The notes beneath the pieces are model-generated. The model saw only the letters and a program-made list of their open reading frames with translations, searched no databases and was not told the DNA's origin. 64,000 nt of DNA. Source: Bacteroidota bacterium. Lineage in GTDB: Bacteria > Bacteroidota > Bacteroidia > Chitinophagales > Chitinophagaceae. Of this stretch, positions 8,796 through 17,485 are shown piece after piece (within the stretch, counting starts at the first letter, position 1; every line of letters begins with the position of its first letter). Location: positions 1 to 64,000 of the forward strand of contig JABDGU010000004.1 in NCBI GenBank assembly GCA_013285905.1. The letters are read 5' to 3'. Made by a program: the position numbers and the translations under genes.

Positions 8796-9110
8796 ATGAT
8801 AGCCTCAACCCCGGCACCTCCTTATTATGCAGTGATCTTTACGTCCCTTAGGACAGAATTGGATGGTGATGCATATTCAATAATGGCAGATGCAATGGAA
8901 GAACTTGCTAAGCAACAACCCGGTTATCTCGGCATAGAGAGCGCCCGTTCGGAGATAGGCATCACTGTTTCTTATTGGGAGTCTCCTGAGGCCATAAAAA
9001 GCTGGAAAGAAAATGTGCAACACAGGGTTGCACAAAAACTTGGTAAAGAAAAATGGTATGCTGCTTTTAAAACAAGGGTTTGTAAGGTGGAGCGGGATTA
9101 TGGGATGTGA
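8796..9110 (+). CDS. Antibiotic biosynthesis monooxygenase (ABM) domain protein
   Basis: 104 residues forming a single dimeric alpha+beta-barrel (ferredoxin-like) ABM domain. Diagnostic segments are YYAVIFTSLRTELDGDAYS, the QQPGYLGIESARSEIGITVSYWES block, and the helix PEAIKSWKENVQHRVAQ. Relatives include quinol or heme-degrading monooxygenases and many enzymes of unknown substrate. The gene starts directly after the repeat element and has no obvious operon partner. The reaction cannot be inferred. Confidence 0.85.
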   Translation: MIASTPAPPYYAVIFTSLRTELDGDAYSIMADAMEELAKQQPGYLGIESARSEIGITVSYWESPEAIKSWKENVQHRVAQKLGKEKWYAAFKTRVCKVERDYGM

Positions 9111-9183
9111 GTTTTGCCTGGTTTATTCTATATAAAGCAGTACAAAATAAAAACCGTAAATTGCAGTAGTTAAATCATGGATT

Positions 9184-9414
9184 ATGAAATACGGTGCGGT
9201 AACAATTGATCCGGAAACAATGGGGGGTACGCCTGTTTTTACAGGTACACGTGTCCCTATTCAAACACTTTTTGATTATTTTGAGGGTGGAGAAATGCTG
9301 GAAGAGTTTTTAGATGATTTTCCAAGTGTTACAAAGACACAAGCCATTGCAGTTCTTGAAATGGCAAAAAAAACGATCACAACTGAAAAAGTGCTGAATG
9401 AAACTTTTGCTTGA
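9184..9414 (+). CDS. DUF433 antitoxin
   Basis: 76 residues with the DUF433 signature: DPETMGGTPVFTGTRVPIQT, then LFDYFEGGEMLEEFLDDFPS and a closing helix beginning VTKTQAIAVLEMAKK. DUF433 proteins are small winged-helix antitoxins normally encoded upstream of a DUF5615 PIN-like toxin. That is the case here: the DUF5615 start codon (9398) overlaps this gene by 17 bases in another frame. A paralogous, intact pair is at 32021-32568. Confidence 0.85.
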   Translation: MKYGAVTIDPETMGGTPVFTGTRVPIQTLFDYFEGGEMLEEFLDDFPSVTKTQAIAVLEMAKKTITTEKVLNETFA

Positions 9415-9722
9415 CGAAAATCTTCCAAGAAAACTGAAAACAGATTTTGGACCTGAATTTGAAGTCAAAACAGTTCGTGATATGAACTGGTTGGGCAAAA
9501 AGAATGGAGAACTTTTAGGCTTGATTGCATTTAACGGGTTTGATTTTTTTCATTACAATTGATAAGAACCTGCGTTATCAACAAAACCTGGACAAATTCG
9601 ATATTACTGTTTTCCTCTTAATAGCTCATGATAACAGAAGAGAAACCTTGCAAAAACTTATTGTTAAAATAAAAGAACGGATCGATAACAGGGATTACAT
9701 AAAACTCACCGAGATCATGTAA
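9398..9722 (+). pseudogene. DUF5615 PIN-like toxin, frameshifted
   Basis: From ATG at 9398 the frame reads MKLLLDENLPRKLKTDFG and so on to GFDFFHYN, then TGA at 9560-9562. Directly after GFDFF the +1 frame continues with ITIDKNLRYQQNLDKFDITV to the stop at 9722, the expected second half. It matches the intact paralogue at 32236, where the equivalent is WIVVDKNLPYQQN. The break lies in a run of seven T at 9544-9550; six T would restore one frame of about 107 codons. DUF5615 proteins are PIN-fold RNase-like toxins with acidic residues such as DEN near the start and D in [TV]-[IV]-DKNL. This could be a true inactivation, a slippery phase-variable tract or a homopolymer error. Confidence 0.8.
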
Positions 9723-9748
9723 TAGGTAGTTGAGTAACACTTCCTTTC

Positions 9749-10015
9749 TTAGTTGATTTTATATTTTTTCATAACCTCTTCATGTGGCACTCCTTTGCCG
9801 GCATCAAGCTCGGCTTCTGCTTCGGAGATATGCCTTTTTTGTTCATCACTCAAATCATCCCACCAATCATTAAGTTTTTCATCTTTAAAGACATCTGGTA
9901 TAAGCAATTCATCATCGCCATTTGCAGCCATTTTCTTAAATGCTTCATCCCAACCTTTTCTTTTGGAAGTGGATGAGGCAATTGTAGCCTGAATTTTATT
10001 AGTTGATTTTTTCAT
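9749..10015 (-). CDS. Small antitoxin-like protein (MazE-tail-like)
   Basis: 88 residues, with no partner toxin beside it. The middle segment KGWDEAFKKMAANGDDELLI followed by PDVF resembles the toxin-neutralising tail of Bacteroidetes AbrB/MazE-type antitoxins. The C-terminus (ISEAEAELDAGKGVPHEEV) resembles another common antitoxin tail. An AbrB DNA-binding domain is absent; the N-terminus is instead a short basic Ser/Thr/Lys stretch. It lies 21 bases downstream of the nuclease-like gene on the same strand and may be cotranscribed with it. Whether it neutralises that protein is speculation. Confidence 0.5.
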   Translation of the reverse strand: MKKSTNKIQATIASSTSKRKGWDEAFKKMAANGDDELLIPDVFKDEKLNDWWDDLSDEQKRHISEAEAELDAGKGVPHEEVMKKYKIN

Positions 10016-10036
10016 TTCTTTTTTATGCTTCAGTGG

Positions 10037-10657
10037 TTATAGATTTGTGTTTTGATTTAGTGCGTTTTTAATTTTTACTTCTGCATTTAGGTTTTCATAG
10101 GTAACCCGATTTGTTAGATTTTGCAATGGTTTTAATCTGATTGAATCCTTGCGTCCCATATGATCATTAAGTTGTTTGGTTGCCAAAATGTAAAAATCCC
10201 ATTGGTTTAAATTTAATGGATCAACTGTTTGTTTGTCTTTGTGATGCAGTAAACAAAAAACGTAAACATCTGCATGACGTATTTTAGGGCGATAATATTT
10301 ATTTGTTCTAATGTCCCAATATTGGGTTTCTTTTATGCTAAATTTAATTTCCGATAATTTTTCTTGACCCCACGATTGTAAATAAGCAGATGTCTTAATT
10401 TCAAGTTTTATACCTGTTGGTGTTTTAAGGTCAAAAGAATTCCATTCGCTGTATTCCTCGTCAACTATTGTAGTATCAATATTTGTTGCAGTAGCTACGA
10501 TGAATTCTGCAAAACGTCCCCTGGTAGCATTACTTAAAATATCAGAAGAACTCCATTTCCAAAAATCAGATAAGCAAAAGTTTAACGGTTCTCTATAGTA
10601 AGATAACAGTTCTTGTCCTGTTTTGATTAGTACATTTATTTTGTCTAAAGGTTGCAT
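10037..10657 (-). CDS. PD-(D/E)XK nuclease-like protein, orphan
   Basis: 206 residues with no signal peptide or membrane segment. A restriction-endonuclease-like core can be read: RGRFAEFIVATAT (helix with the conserved E), then SFDLKTPTG, then LEIKTSAYLQSW. This gives the E-x(n)-D-x(n)-E-x-K arrangement of PD-(D/E)XK folds. The C-terminal third (WDFYILATKQLNDHM) fits the later strands of such folds. No methyltransferase or helicase is nearby, so a complete restriction system is not supported. Similar stand-alone proteins are widespread and unassigned. The adjacent antitoxin-like gene is the only likely partner. Confidence 0.6.
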   Translation of the reverse strand: MQPLDKINVLIKTGQELLSYYREPLNFCLSDFWKWSSSDILSNATRGRFAEFIVATATNIDTTIVDEEYSEWNSFDLKTPTGIKLEIKTSAYLQSWGQEKLSEIKFSIKETQYWDIRTNKYYRPKIRHADVYVFCLLHHKDKQTVDPLNLNQWDFYILATKQLNDHMGRKDSIRLKPLQNLTNRVTYENLNAEVKIKNALNQNTNL

Positions 10658-10675
10658 ACGTAAAAAAATTAGTTT

Positions 10676-13600
10676 TTAAAACGCCCTGTTGATCCCCACC
10701 GCATACCTGAATGTTGTATAAATAGGATTATTATAAGGCGGTCGGTTCAGGAATACAGGTATGTCGAACCTGATGGTCAAAGGTTTTGCTTTCTCAAATA
10801 CACCAAAGTTTTTTATGGTAAAAGCCATCCCTAGGCCTGCATCCATGTGGAGGCTGCTCCAATTGTTTGTGGGCTCTATGAAACTATAATTGGAGAAAGG
10901 AGAAGTATATGCAAGTTCCATAACACCGGCATCAAAAAAGCCATACAGATTTGCATGAAGCCAGTTCTTGGTAAGGCGGGGATGCAGAGGAATATAATTT
11001 TCAACATCCACCTCTATATTGGCGGAGGCACCACTGCGGGCTTTATAGCCTATCAGTTGTTGCCCGTTAACGTTGTCGGGCATAAAATAGCCACTATAGC
11101 CCCGCAGATTTAATCCGCCTCCCATCTGGAAATGGTTTACATCGTAAGGGGATGTTAGGCCCTGGTCGCCAACAAAGCCAACACTGCGGCTGTATTTATT
11201 GTCCATCATTTGCTCGGGGTTGGCACCTGAGGCAAATAAAAGACTTTCGTCAGGCAAAGAAACGCCGGTTCCATATCGGCCGAACCAGCGGGTATGAATA
11301 TTTAATTTGGCGATCTTGTAGGTATTTATTTCTTCAAACTGCGCATAAGAATAATCGAAGGCACTCGTTAGCATAGGCGCGCGAAAACTGAAAGTATAGA
11401 CGCCATTACCTCCTAAAAAGATGTGATGGTGTGTCCATGCAAAATTCAGGGAGTTGTTGCGTGCATGATAAGTGCTGCTCCATTCCTGCGGGTAAATGAG
11501 ATAATCTAAAGCATTGTCATCGGGCCTCCACATAGATAGCCCGTAGAGTTGTACTGTGTTATTGTCGTTTATAAGCCAGTTAAATCCTGCACGATGCGAC
11601 CACAAGCCATCCAGGAAGCGGCTATTTACCTGCAATTGAAGTTTTGGCAAACGCAGCATCAGCGGCGAGAGGTAATTGAATGAATAGTTTAGCGGGGCGT
11701 ATCTGGAATAGTATCCCTCATTACCAATATTTTTATATTGGGCATCCTGCAATAAATGTGTATTGTACCAGACCGTTGCATCAAACTTATAAATGCTGGA
11801 CAAATAATTGCCCTCTGCGTGGGCGCCTATTTTCAGACCGTCAACGGAATTCCACCAAAGATCGGGGCGGATATATAAACGATATTGCCTGCGGTCGGTA
11901 ATGGGCAATAAGCCGCCGTCGAATTTACTATGTATGGCATCCATTCGGGGAAACAAACCTTTGTCGCGGTAATTGTCCACCATATCCCTGTCTGCAAGGC
12001 GGAATGATGTGTCTATCTGTACGCTTTTTATGCCCGATGGTACATATACCCTTGCAGTATAATCGGGGTCAAGCAAATTGCCCCAGCCATACCATTTGGG
12101 TAATACAGTAGCATCTGTTTGTTTAACAAACCAGGTATTGGGAATATGAAAATTATGTTTGCGCCCGTCGTTTGCAATTACGGTAAAATCTATGGGCATT
12201 TGCATTTCGCTTTTGCGGTGAAAGTGAATAGCAAAACTGTCGAATGCAGGCAGCCGTTTTATTTTGGTAATGCTGTAATCAATTGTTTTGGTGGTCTCGA
12301 ACCATTCATCAAAAAACCAGTTAAGGTCCACATGGGTGAATTGTATGACCGAGGCTTTAAAGTCCTCGAAGTAGGGATGACAGAAACTCCATTGCTGGAA
12401 ATAGTGCTGCATGGCCGCCTGGAACAATGAATCGCCAAGTGTGTATTGCAAATTATACAACATACTGGCTGTTTTGAAATACACTTCACGATAACCTCCG
12501 CCGTGGTTCAATCCGTTATTAAAATCATCCGAGTGCGTATTGATCGCAACTTCGTCCTGGTTTAGCGCATCTGTCGTATATACATTCAGCACATTCCGGT
12601 CAAGCACATTTGTAGGTTCTGCAAAATGCCGCCTGTATTTTGATTTTGGAGAGCCTGTAACCATAGTGTCTCCATCGATCCTGCGCAATCCCCATGATGT
12701 AAGGAATTGTGTAAAGCCTTCGTCCATAGCAGCGCGGTAGGTTTCGTTGCTGCCCACCATGCCGTAAAACCAGTTATGGCCAATCTCGTGCACAAACAGG
12801 CCCCTGTAGCCCGGTTCGGAGCCTCCATCCAATGTTAGCATAGGGTATTCCATGCCATCCTGTGCATCTGCGGCCACTATTTTGGGATAAGCATATTGGC
12901 CAATATCTTCAGAAAAAGTTTTAATGATCTTTGTAATGTAGGTCGTTGCATTTTGCCAGCCGGCAGCGTGCGGCTCCTGCACTATTGCTACACATTGCAC
13001 CGGACCTTCATAAGCGATGCCAATACGATAAGAAGGGTCTGCGGTAAAGGCAAAATCATGCACGTTATTGGCTTTATAATGCCATTGTTTTCTTTCCCCA
13101 CTTTTGTACGGAGTAATAACGGATGGAGCTTCATTCCATTTTTTGCCCGCAAAATTTTTGATGTCTAATTTTTTCAGCAAAGTATCGGGCAATACTTCAT
13201 CCCTGTTTTGTAAAAGCCCTGTTGCCTCCACCACATAATTAGAGGCAAAATCAAGCGTCACATCATACAATCCAAAGTCGCCATAAAATTCTTTGTTGAG
13301 GTGCTGGTAAGTGTCCCAGCCAAGTTTGCGGTCATACACAGATATTTTTGGGAACCACTGTGTGCCATTATAATGCGTAAAACCCCATGAATCCCACATT
13401 TGCATACGCCGTCTTGTGCTGCCATGGTCGTAATAAGTATCAAATATCATATTAAATGTCATTTCTCCGCCAGGGTAAATTGCTTTGGGTAAATAAACTT
13501 TCATGATGGTATTATCCAGTTCTGTTTGCACAGGTTCACCATCCGCCATAATAGTGTCAATAACAATCCCTAAACCTTGTTCTTCATATTTACCAAGTGT

Positions 13601-13981
13601 AGCTTTTGTTTTATTAAATTTCTCCAGGTCGTGCAGGTGGGAGCCTTTTATAAAGGCATTCTGAAACAAGTGGAAATAAACATAGTGTAAAGTATCGGGT
13701 GAATTATTCCAGTAAGAGAGTTGCTCATGCCCTCTTATTATGTTGGCTTTTTCATCAATCACAGCGCTTATGGCATATTCCACATCCTGCTGCCAATAAT
13801 CTTTATCGGGCCGGCGGTTCTTCCAGTAATATTGGTTTTTAAGGCTACGGTATTCATTCGTATGTACTAGCTTTTGTGGGAGAGGTATGGATGGTTTTTT
13901 CGTGTTTTTATTATGCTGCTGGGCATATAATGCAGGTGCAAAAGAGCATAAAGCAAGAATGAGTAAAAGACGTTGAAGCAT
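10676..13981 (-). CDS. M1 metallopeptidase fused to an Omp85-like beta-barrel
   Basis: 1101 residues. A signal peptide (MLQRLLLILALCSFAPALYA) precedes a gluzincin M1 peptidase of about 600 residues. The zinc site HEIGH is at residues 398-402, with the downstream glutamate in DEGFTQF, giving the expected HExxH-x18-E. From about residue 660 to the end the sequence becomes a series of alternating aromatic/polar strands containing LRGYSGYF, like the (V)RG[FY] signature of Omp85/D15 barrels, and it ends in a C-terminal Phe as outer-membrane barrels do. The protein is thus probably an aminopeptidase anchored in the outer membrane by its own barrel. The gene is monocistronic as far as visible. The peptidase call is firm; the barrel call is by pattern. 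Confidence 0.88.
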   Translation of the reverse strand: MLQRLLLILALCSFAPALYAQQHNKNTKKPSIPLPQKLVHTNEYRSLKNQYYWKNRRPDKDYWQQDVEYAISAVIDEKANIIRGHEQLSYWNNSPDTLHYVYFHLFQNAFIKGSHLHDLEKFNKTKATLGKYEEQGLGIVIDTIMADGEPVQTELDNTIMKVYLPKAIYPGGEMTFNMIFDTYYDHGSTRRRMQMWDSWGFTHYNGTQWFPKISVYDRKLGWDTYQHLNKEFYGDFGLYDVTLDFASNYVVEATGLLQNRDEVLPDTLLKKLDIKNFAGKKWNEAPSVITPYKSGERKQWHYKANNVHDFAFTADPSYRIGIAYEGPVQCVAIVQEPHAAGWQNATTYITKIIKTFSEDIGQYAYPKIVAADAQDGMEYPMLTLDGGSEPGYRGLFVHEIGHNWFYGMVGSNETYRAAMDEGFTQFLTSWGLRRIDGDTMVTGSPKSKYRRHFAEPTNVLDRNVLNVYTTDALNQDEVAINTHSDDFNNGLNHGGGYREVYFKTASMLYNLQYTLGDSLFQAAMQHYFQQWSFCHPYFEDFKASVIQFTHVDLNWFFDEWFETTKTIDYSITKIKRLPAFDSFAIHFHRKSEMQMPIDFTVIANDGRKHNFHIPNTWFVKQTDATVLPKWYGWGNLLDPDYTARVYVPSGIKSVQIDTSFRLADRDMVDNYRDKGLFPRMDAIHSKFDGGLLPITDRRQYRLYIRPDLWWNSVDGLKIGAHAEGNYLSSIYKFDATVWYNTHLLQDAQYKNIGNEGYYSRYAPLNYSFNYLSPLMLRLPKLQLQVNSRFLDGLWSHRAGFNWLINDNNTVQLYGLSMWRPDDNALDYLIYPQEWSSTYHARNNSLNFAWTHHHIFLGGNGVYTFSFRAPMLTSAFDYSYAQFEEINTYKIAKLNIHTRWFGRYGTGVSLPDESLLFASGANPEQMMDNKYSRSVGFVGDQGLTSPYDVNHFQMGGGLNLRGYSGYFMPDNVNGQQLIGYKARSGASANIEVDVENYIPLHPRLTKNWLHANLYGFFDAGVMELAYTSPFSNYSFIEPTNNWSSLHMDAGLGMAFTIKNFGVFEKAKPLTIRFDIPVFLNRPPYNNPIYTTFRYAVGINRAF

Positions 13982-14041
13982 GTAAGTATATTAATTGTTA
14001 GTTTATTGAATCCTCCAGGGAGGGTGTATCCTGGTTCATGT

Positions 14042-14683
14042 TTATTTTATTTCAATTTTACTACCATAATCATATTTTGCCTGTGTATTCAGCAACAGGT
14101 CTATCAGCATTTTTACACGGGCCAGTTTTTCGCGTGCCAGTACTTTCTGGCCAAGGTCCTCCTGCACATCTTTGGCATTATAGGCTATAGCGTTGATATC
14201 CTTGTGATTGGCTATAAAAAGGGCCCGCTCGTTGTGGAATTGCTGCGATATGATGGTAAAATGGTCTTCGCCGAATATATCCCTGCAACGTAAAATGCTG
14301 TCCAGGGTCCGGAGCCCCGCATCGTCAATAAATATTTTTTCAGCAGGTATGCCACGGGCGATGAGGTCTGCCAGCATCATTTTCGGTTCGTTATAATGCA
14401 AAGTGCTGTTATCGCCGCTGATAAGGATATATTCGATCTTGCCGGAATTATATAATTCCACAGCTGCGTCTATCCTATTCTGATAATAAGGATTATTTAC
14501 GCCTTTTTTAATGTGTTTTGCGGTGCCGAGCAAAAGGCCGACTTTATTTTTGGGTATATCTGAAATATTAGAATAAAGCTGCTTTTGTGTGGAACTTGTA
14601 ACCCAATAGTCGGCCCACAGCACAAGGGTAACTATGCACAGAATGGCTAATATGATGGACCTTATTACAAAACGCCTTGACAT
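14042..14683 (-). CDS. SanA/YdcF-family (DUF218) membrane-anchored protein
   Basis: 213 residues. One N-terminal membrane segment (RFVIRSIILAILCIVTLVLW) anchors a periplasmic DUF218 domain. Key segments are VGLLLGTAKHIKKGVNNPYY, YNSGKIEYILISGDNS, and FTIISQQFHNERALFIA. An in-frame TTG at 14701 is possible, but ATG at 14683 directly before the basic MSRRF start is preferred. SanA-type proteins affect envelope permeability to large antibiotics such as vancomycin in Enterobacteria; the biochemical activity is not settled. The gene diverges from the pyrophosphatase gene. Confidence 0.85.
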   Translation of the reverse strand: MSRRFVIRSIILAILCIVTLVLWADYWVTSSTQKQLYSNISDIPKNKVGLLLGTAKHIKKGVNNPYYQNRIDAAVELYNSGKIEYILISGDNSTLHYNEPKMMLADLIARGIPAEKIFIDDAGLRTLDSILRCRDIFGEDHFTIISQQFHNERALFIANHKDINAIAYNAKDVQEDLGQKVLAREKLARVKMLIDLLLNTQAKYDYGSKIEIK

Positions 14684-14757
14684 ATAGGTATTTAAACGCA
14701 AGGCTAAATATACTTATTATAAGGGATATTGGATTCCTCGCGTAATTCGTTGCGTAG

Positions 14758-14777
14758 AGACTCAAGATTTTGAGTCT
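14758..14777. repeat. Palindrome within a dispersed 'GTAGAGAC' type repeat
   Basis: AGACTCAA-GATT-TTGAGTCT forms an 8-bp stem with a 4-base loop, preceded by TTGCGT. No T-run follows, so it does not look like a terminator. It resembles a GTAGAGACGCA-type palindrome dispersed in many Bacteroidetes genomes. It occupies the divergent spacer between the SanA-like gene and hppA. Confidence 0.4.
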
Positions 14778-14857
14778 TATCTTGCGTCCACATGCTTAAT
14801 GAATAAGAATCAAACAATCAAATTCGGGTACTGCTATCGAAATTCAACTTTTTCATG

Positions 14858-14865
14858 TAGGTTTG
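14858..14865 (+). promoter_or_regulatory. Likely -7 promoter element of hppA
   Basis: TAGGTTTG fits TAnnTTTG and lies 30 bases upstream of the ATG at 14896. It covers the alternative TTG start at 14863, which argues that translation begins at 14896. Confidence 0.45.
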
Positions 14866-14895
14866 CGCTCTGATTTTTTAATTTATATTGAATTT

Positions 14896-17091
14896 ATGAA
14901 TATTATCTACCTCGTACCTGCATTCGGTATTCTGGCATTGCTCTTTACATTCATTAAAAGTTCCTGGGTAACTAAGCAGGACGCCGGTACAGACCGGATG
15001 AAAGAAATCGCGAAATATATTTCTGAAGGGGCCATGGCCTTCCTGAAAGCTGAATATAAGATACTCGCTTATTATGTGGTTATAGCCGCTGTGTTATTAG
15101 GTTATATGGGTTACAGCAATCCTAACTCAAGCTGGCTGATAGCCGTTGCATTTGTTGTAGGTGCATGTTTCAGTGTATTGGCAGGTTATATAGGTATGCG
15201 TATAGCTACCAAGGCAAATGTGCGTACTGCACATGCCGCACGTACCAGCCTTAGCAAAGCCCTTGCCGTTTCTTTTGGCGGCGGTTCTGTTATGGGACTG
15301 GGTGTTGCCGGCCTTGCAGTTTTAGGCTTAGGCTCTGTATTCATTATCTTATTGCATGTTTTTGCACCGGACCTAATGGCTACTAATGACGCTGTTAGAA
15401 AAGCCATCGAAGTATTGACAGGCTTCTCCCTCGGCGCAGAGAGCATCGCCCTTTTTGCACGTGTGGGCGGTGGTATCTATACCAAAGCTGCCGACGTTGG
15501 CGCTGACCTGGTGGGTAAAGTGGAAGCGGGTATCCCTGAAGATGATCCGCGTAACCCGGCCACTATTGCTGATAACGTAGGTGATAACGTAGGCGACGTG
15601 GCAGGTATGGGTGCCGATCTTTTTGGTTCTTATGTTGCAACGGTATTGGCTACCATGGTGCTTGGACAGGAAACAGCTTCGGTAGATGCTTATAATGGTT
15701 TTGCGCCGATATTATTGCCAATGCTGATAGCGGGCATGGGTATCGTGTTCTCTATAATAGCTACTTTCTTTGTTCGTATATCCGACACAGCAGGTGTAAG
15801 CACTCATGCAGTGCAAAAAGCACTGAATATGGGCAACTGGGGTTCTATCGTTCTTACAGCAATTGCTTCTTATTTCCTTGTAAATTTTCTGATGCCCGAT
15901 ACAATGATACTGCGTGGTAACACTTTTACCAAAGGCGGAATTTTCGGCGCTATCATGGTGGGCCTTGTTGTTGGTACCTTAATGAGTATCATTACTGAGT
16001 ATTATACGGCTATGGGCAAACGCCCTGTGCTTAGCATAGTTAGGCAATCATCCACAGGCCATGCCACCAATATCATCGGCGGCCTTGCAATGGGTATGGA
16101 AAGTACTTTCCTTCCCATCCTTGTTCTGGCAGGTGGTATATGGGGTTCTTATTATTGCGCAGGCCTTTACGGTGTGGCCATTGCCGCAGCAGGTATGATG
16201 GCCACTACGGCTATGCAATTGGCAATTGATGCTTTCGGGCCTATTGCTGATAATGCGGGTGGTATTGCTGAAATGAGCGAATTGCCTAAAGAAGTGCGTG
16301 AAAAAACAGATACACTGGATGCTGTTGGTAATACTACCGCTGCAACCGGTAAAGGTTTCGCCATTGCTTCTGCCGCCCTTACTGCTTTGGCTTTGTTTGC
16401 CGCTTTTGTAGGCGTAGCGGGTATCACGGGTATTGATATTTATAAAGCGCCTGTATTGGCCTGCTTGTTTGTGGGTGGTATGATACCATTTATTTTCTCC
16501 TCTCTCGCTATCCGTGCGGTAGGTGAGGCTGCCATGGCTATGGTGGAAGAAGTTCGTCGCCAGTTTCGCGATATTCCGGGTATTATGGAAGGTAAGGCCA
16601 AGCCTGAGTATGATAAATGCGTGGCTATTTCTACCAACGCCTCTTTGCGCAAAATGATAGCCCCGGGCGCTATTGCCATCATCTCTCCATTGGTTATCGG
16701 TTTTATGCCGGGCCTTGGTGCAGAAGCATTAGGTGGTTTCCTTGCAGGTGCAACAGTTAGCGGTGTGCTGATGGGTATGTTCATGAACAACGCCGGCGGC
16801 GCATGGGACAATGCTAAAAAATCTTTCGAAAAAGGTGTTGAAATAAATGGGCAAATGTACTACAAAAAATCTGAGCCACATAAAGCATCAGTAACAGGTG
16901 ATACTGTGGGCGATCCTTTTAAAGATACTTCAGGGCCTTCTATGAATATCCTGATCAAACTGATGTCTATAGTGGCATTGGTTATTGCACCAACCATTGC
17001 AGTAGTTAATACTAATAAGCCTGCTGCTAAAACTCCGGTAAAACAGGAAATAAATGTAGCGCCTAAAGCACAGGTTGTTACTTTGAAATAA
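14896..17091 (+). CDS. hppA: Membrane-bound ion-translocating pyrophosphatase
   Basis: 731 residues with about 16 membrane segments. The catalytic loop [18 protein letters not shown] and the acidic DNVGDNVGD motif are present, as is the late acidic DNAGG motif. It hydrolyses pyrophosphate at the inner membrane and pumps H+ or Na+. [10 protein letters not shown] has Ala where potassium-independent enzymes carry Lys, so a K+-dependent enzyme is expected. The Na+-pump DLFESY motif reads DLFGSY here, and a Glu appears in the preceding helix instead (GAESIALF). The C-terminus has a 30-residue hydrophilic Lys/Pro-rich tail (from about residue 702) not typical of the family. A strong terminator follows. 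Confidence 0.96.
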   Translation: MNIIYLVPAFGILALLFTFIKSSWVTKQDAGTDRMKEIAKYISEGAMAFLKAEYKILAYYVVIAAVLLGYMGYSNPNSSWLIAVAFVVGACFSVLAGYIGMRIATKANVRTAHAARTSLSKALAVSFGGGSVMGLGVAGLAVLGLGSVFIILLHVFAPDLMATNDAVRKAIEVLTGFSLGAESIALFARVGGGIYTKAADVGADLVGKVEAGIPEDDPRNPATIADNVGDNVGDVAGMGADLFGSYVATVLATMVLGQETASVDAYNGFAPILLPMLIAGMGIVFSIIATFFVRISDTAGVSTHAVQKALNMGNWGSIVLTAIASYFLVNFLMPDTMILRGNTFTKGGIFGAIMVGLVVGTLMSIITEYYTAMGKRPVLSIVRQSSTGHATNIIGGLAMGMESTFLPILVLAGGIWGSYYCAGLYGVAIAAAGMMATTAMQLAIDAFGPIADNAGGIAEMSELPKEVREKTDTLDAVGNTTAATGKGFAIASAALTALALFAAFVGVAGITGIDIYKAPVLACLFVGGMIPFIFSSLAIRAVGEAAMAMVEEVRRQFRDIPGIMEGKAKPEYDKCVAISTNASLRKMIAPGAIAIISPLVIGFMPGLGAEALGGFLAGATVSGVLMGMFMNNAGGAWDNAKKSFEKGVEINGQMYYKKSEPHKASVTGDTVGDPFKDTSGPSMNILIKLMSIVALVIAPTIAVVNTNKPAAKTPVKQEINVAPKAQVVTLK

Positions 17092-17112
17092 TTAATTTGA
17101 ACTTCTGATAAT

Positions 17113-17146
17113 AAAAAAATCCTTCTCGATTGAGAAGGATTTTTTT
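17113..17146 (+). terminator. Intrinsic terminator after hppA
   Basis: An ATCCTTCTC-GATT-GAGAAGGAT hairpin is flanked by A-run and T-run that extend the stem. It could work in both directions. Confidence 0.9.
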
Positions 17147-17215
17147 GCGTTGGCTCGAGTCTAAAGAGGTTCACACGCGTAAAAGTCTTGATAGTATTCA
17201 CTTTAAATACTTATT

Positions 17216-17223
17216 TATATTTG
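17216..17223 (+). promoter_or_regulatory. Possible -7 promoter element in the gap after hppA
   Basis: TATATTTG matches TAnnTTTG exactly, but the nearest TTG (17188-17190) is 25 bases away, farther than usual. It points to the small frame at 17267. Confidence 0.25.
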
Positions 17224-17266
17224 TACTATAGGTTAACCAAACTCCGCACAAAACTTCACACGTTTT

Positions 17267-17485
17267 ATGACAATCTTGCCCAGAAACAAAAGAATGGGTA
17301 AAGTTTTAATTCTACCCAAGAATTGTGAAACAGGGAGTAAACCCCCTGTTAGAAAAGCAGTGGGTAATCAGGTATCGGTATTATTATGTAAAACACACCT
17401 TCAACTTTTGAGGGCTTCAAAATGCCTTTCATCCTCAGATTTTGCAATGTTCCGGATGATAATCACGGATATTTTTACAAATTAA
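17267..17485 (+). CDS. Possible small protein of unknown function
   Basis: 72 codons from ATG at 17267, basic and Cys/Ser-containing, with no recognisable domain. Support is limited to a perfect -7 element about 45 bases upstream and the absence of any other gene in the 380-base gap after the hppA terminator. Its last 11 bases overlap the 3' end of the convergent DUF2971 gene. It may be a remnant or not translated. Confidence 0.2.
   Translation: MTILPRNKRMGKVLILPKNCETGSKPPVRKAVGNQVSVLLCKTHLQLLRASKCLSSSDFAMFRMIITDIFTN

Noticed and set aside
14863-14895. TTG at 14863 as the hppA start.
   Set aside because: It lies in the -7 element TAGGTTTG and adds eleven residues not seen in the family; ATG at 14896 fits better.
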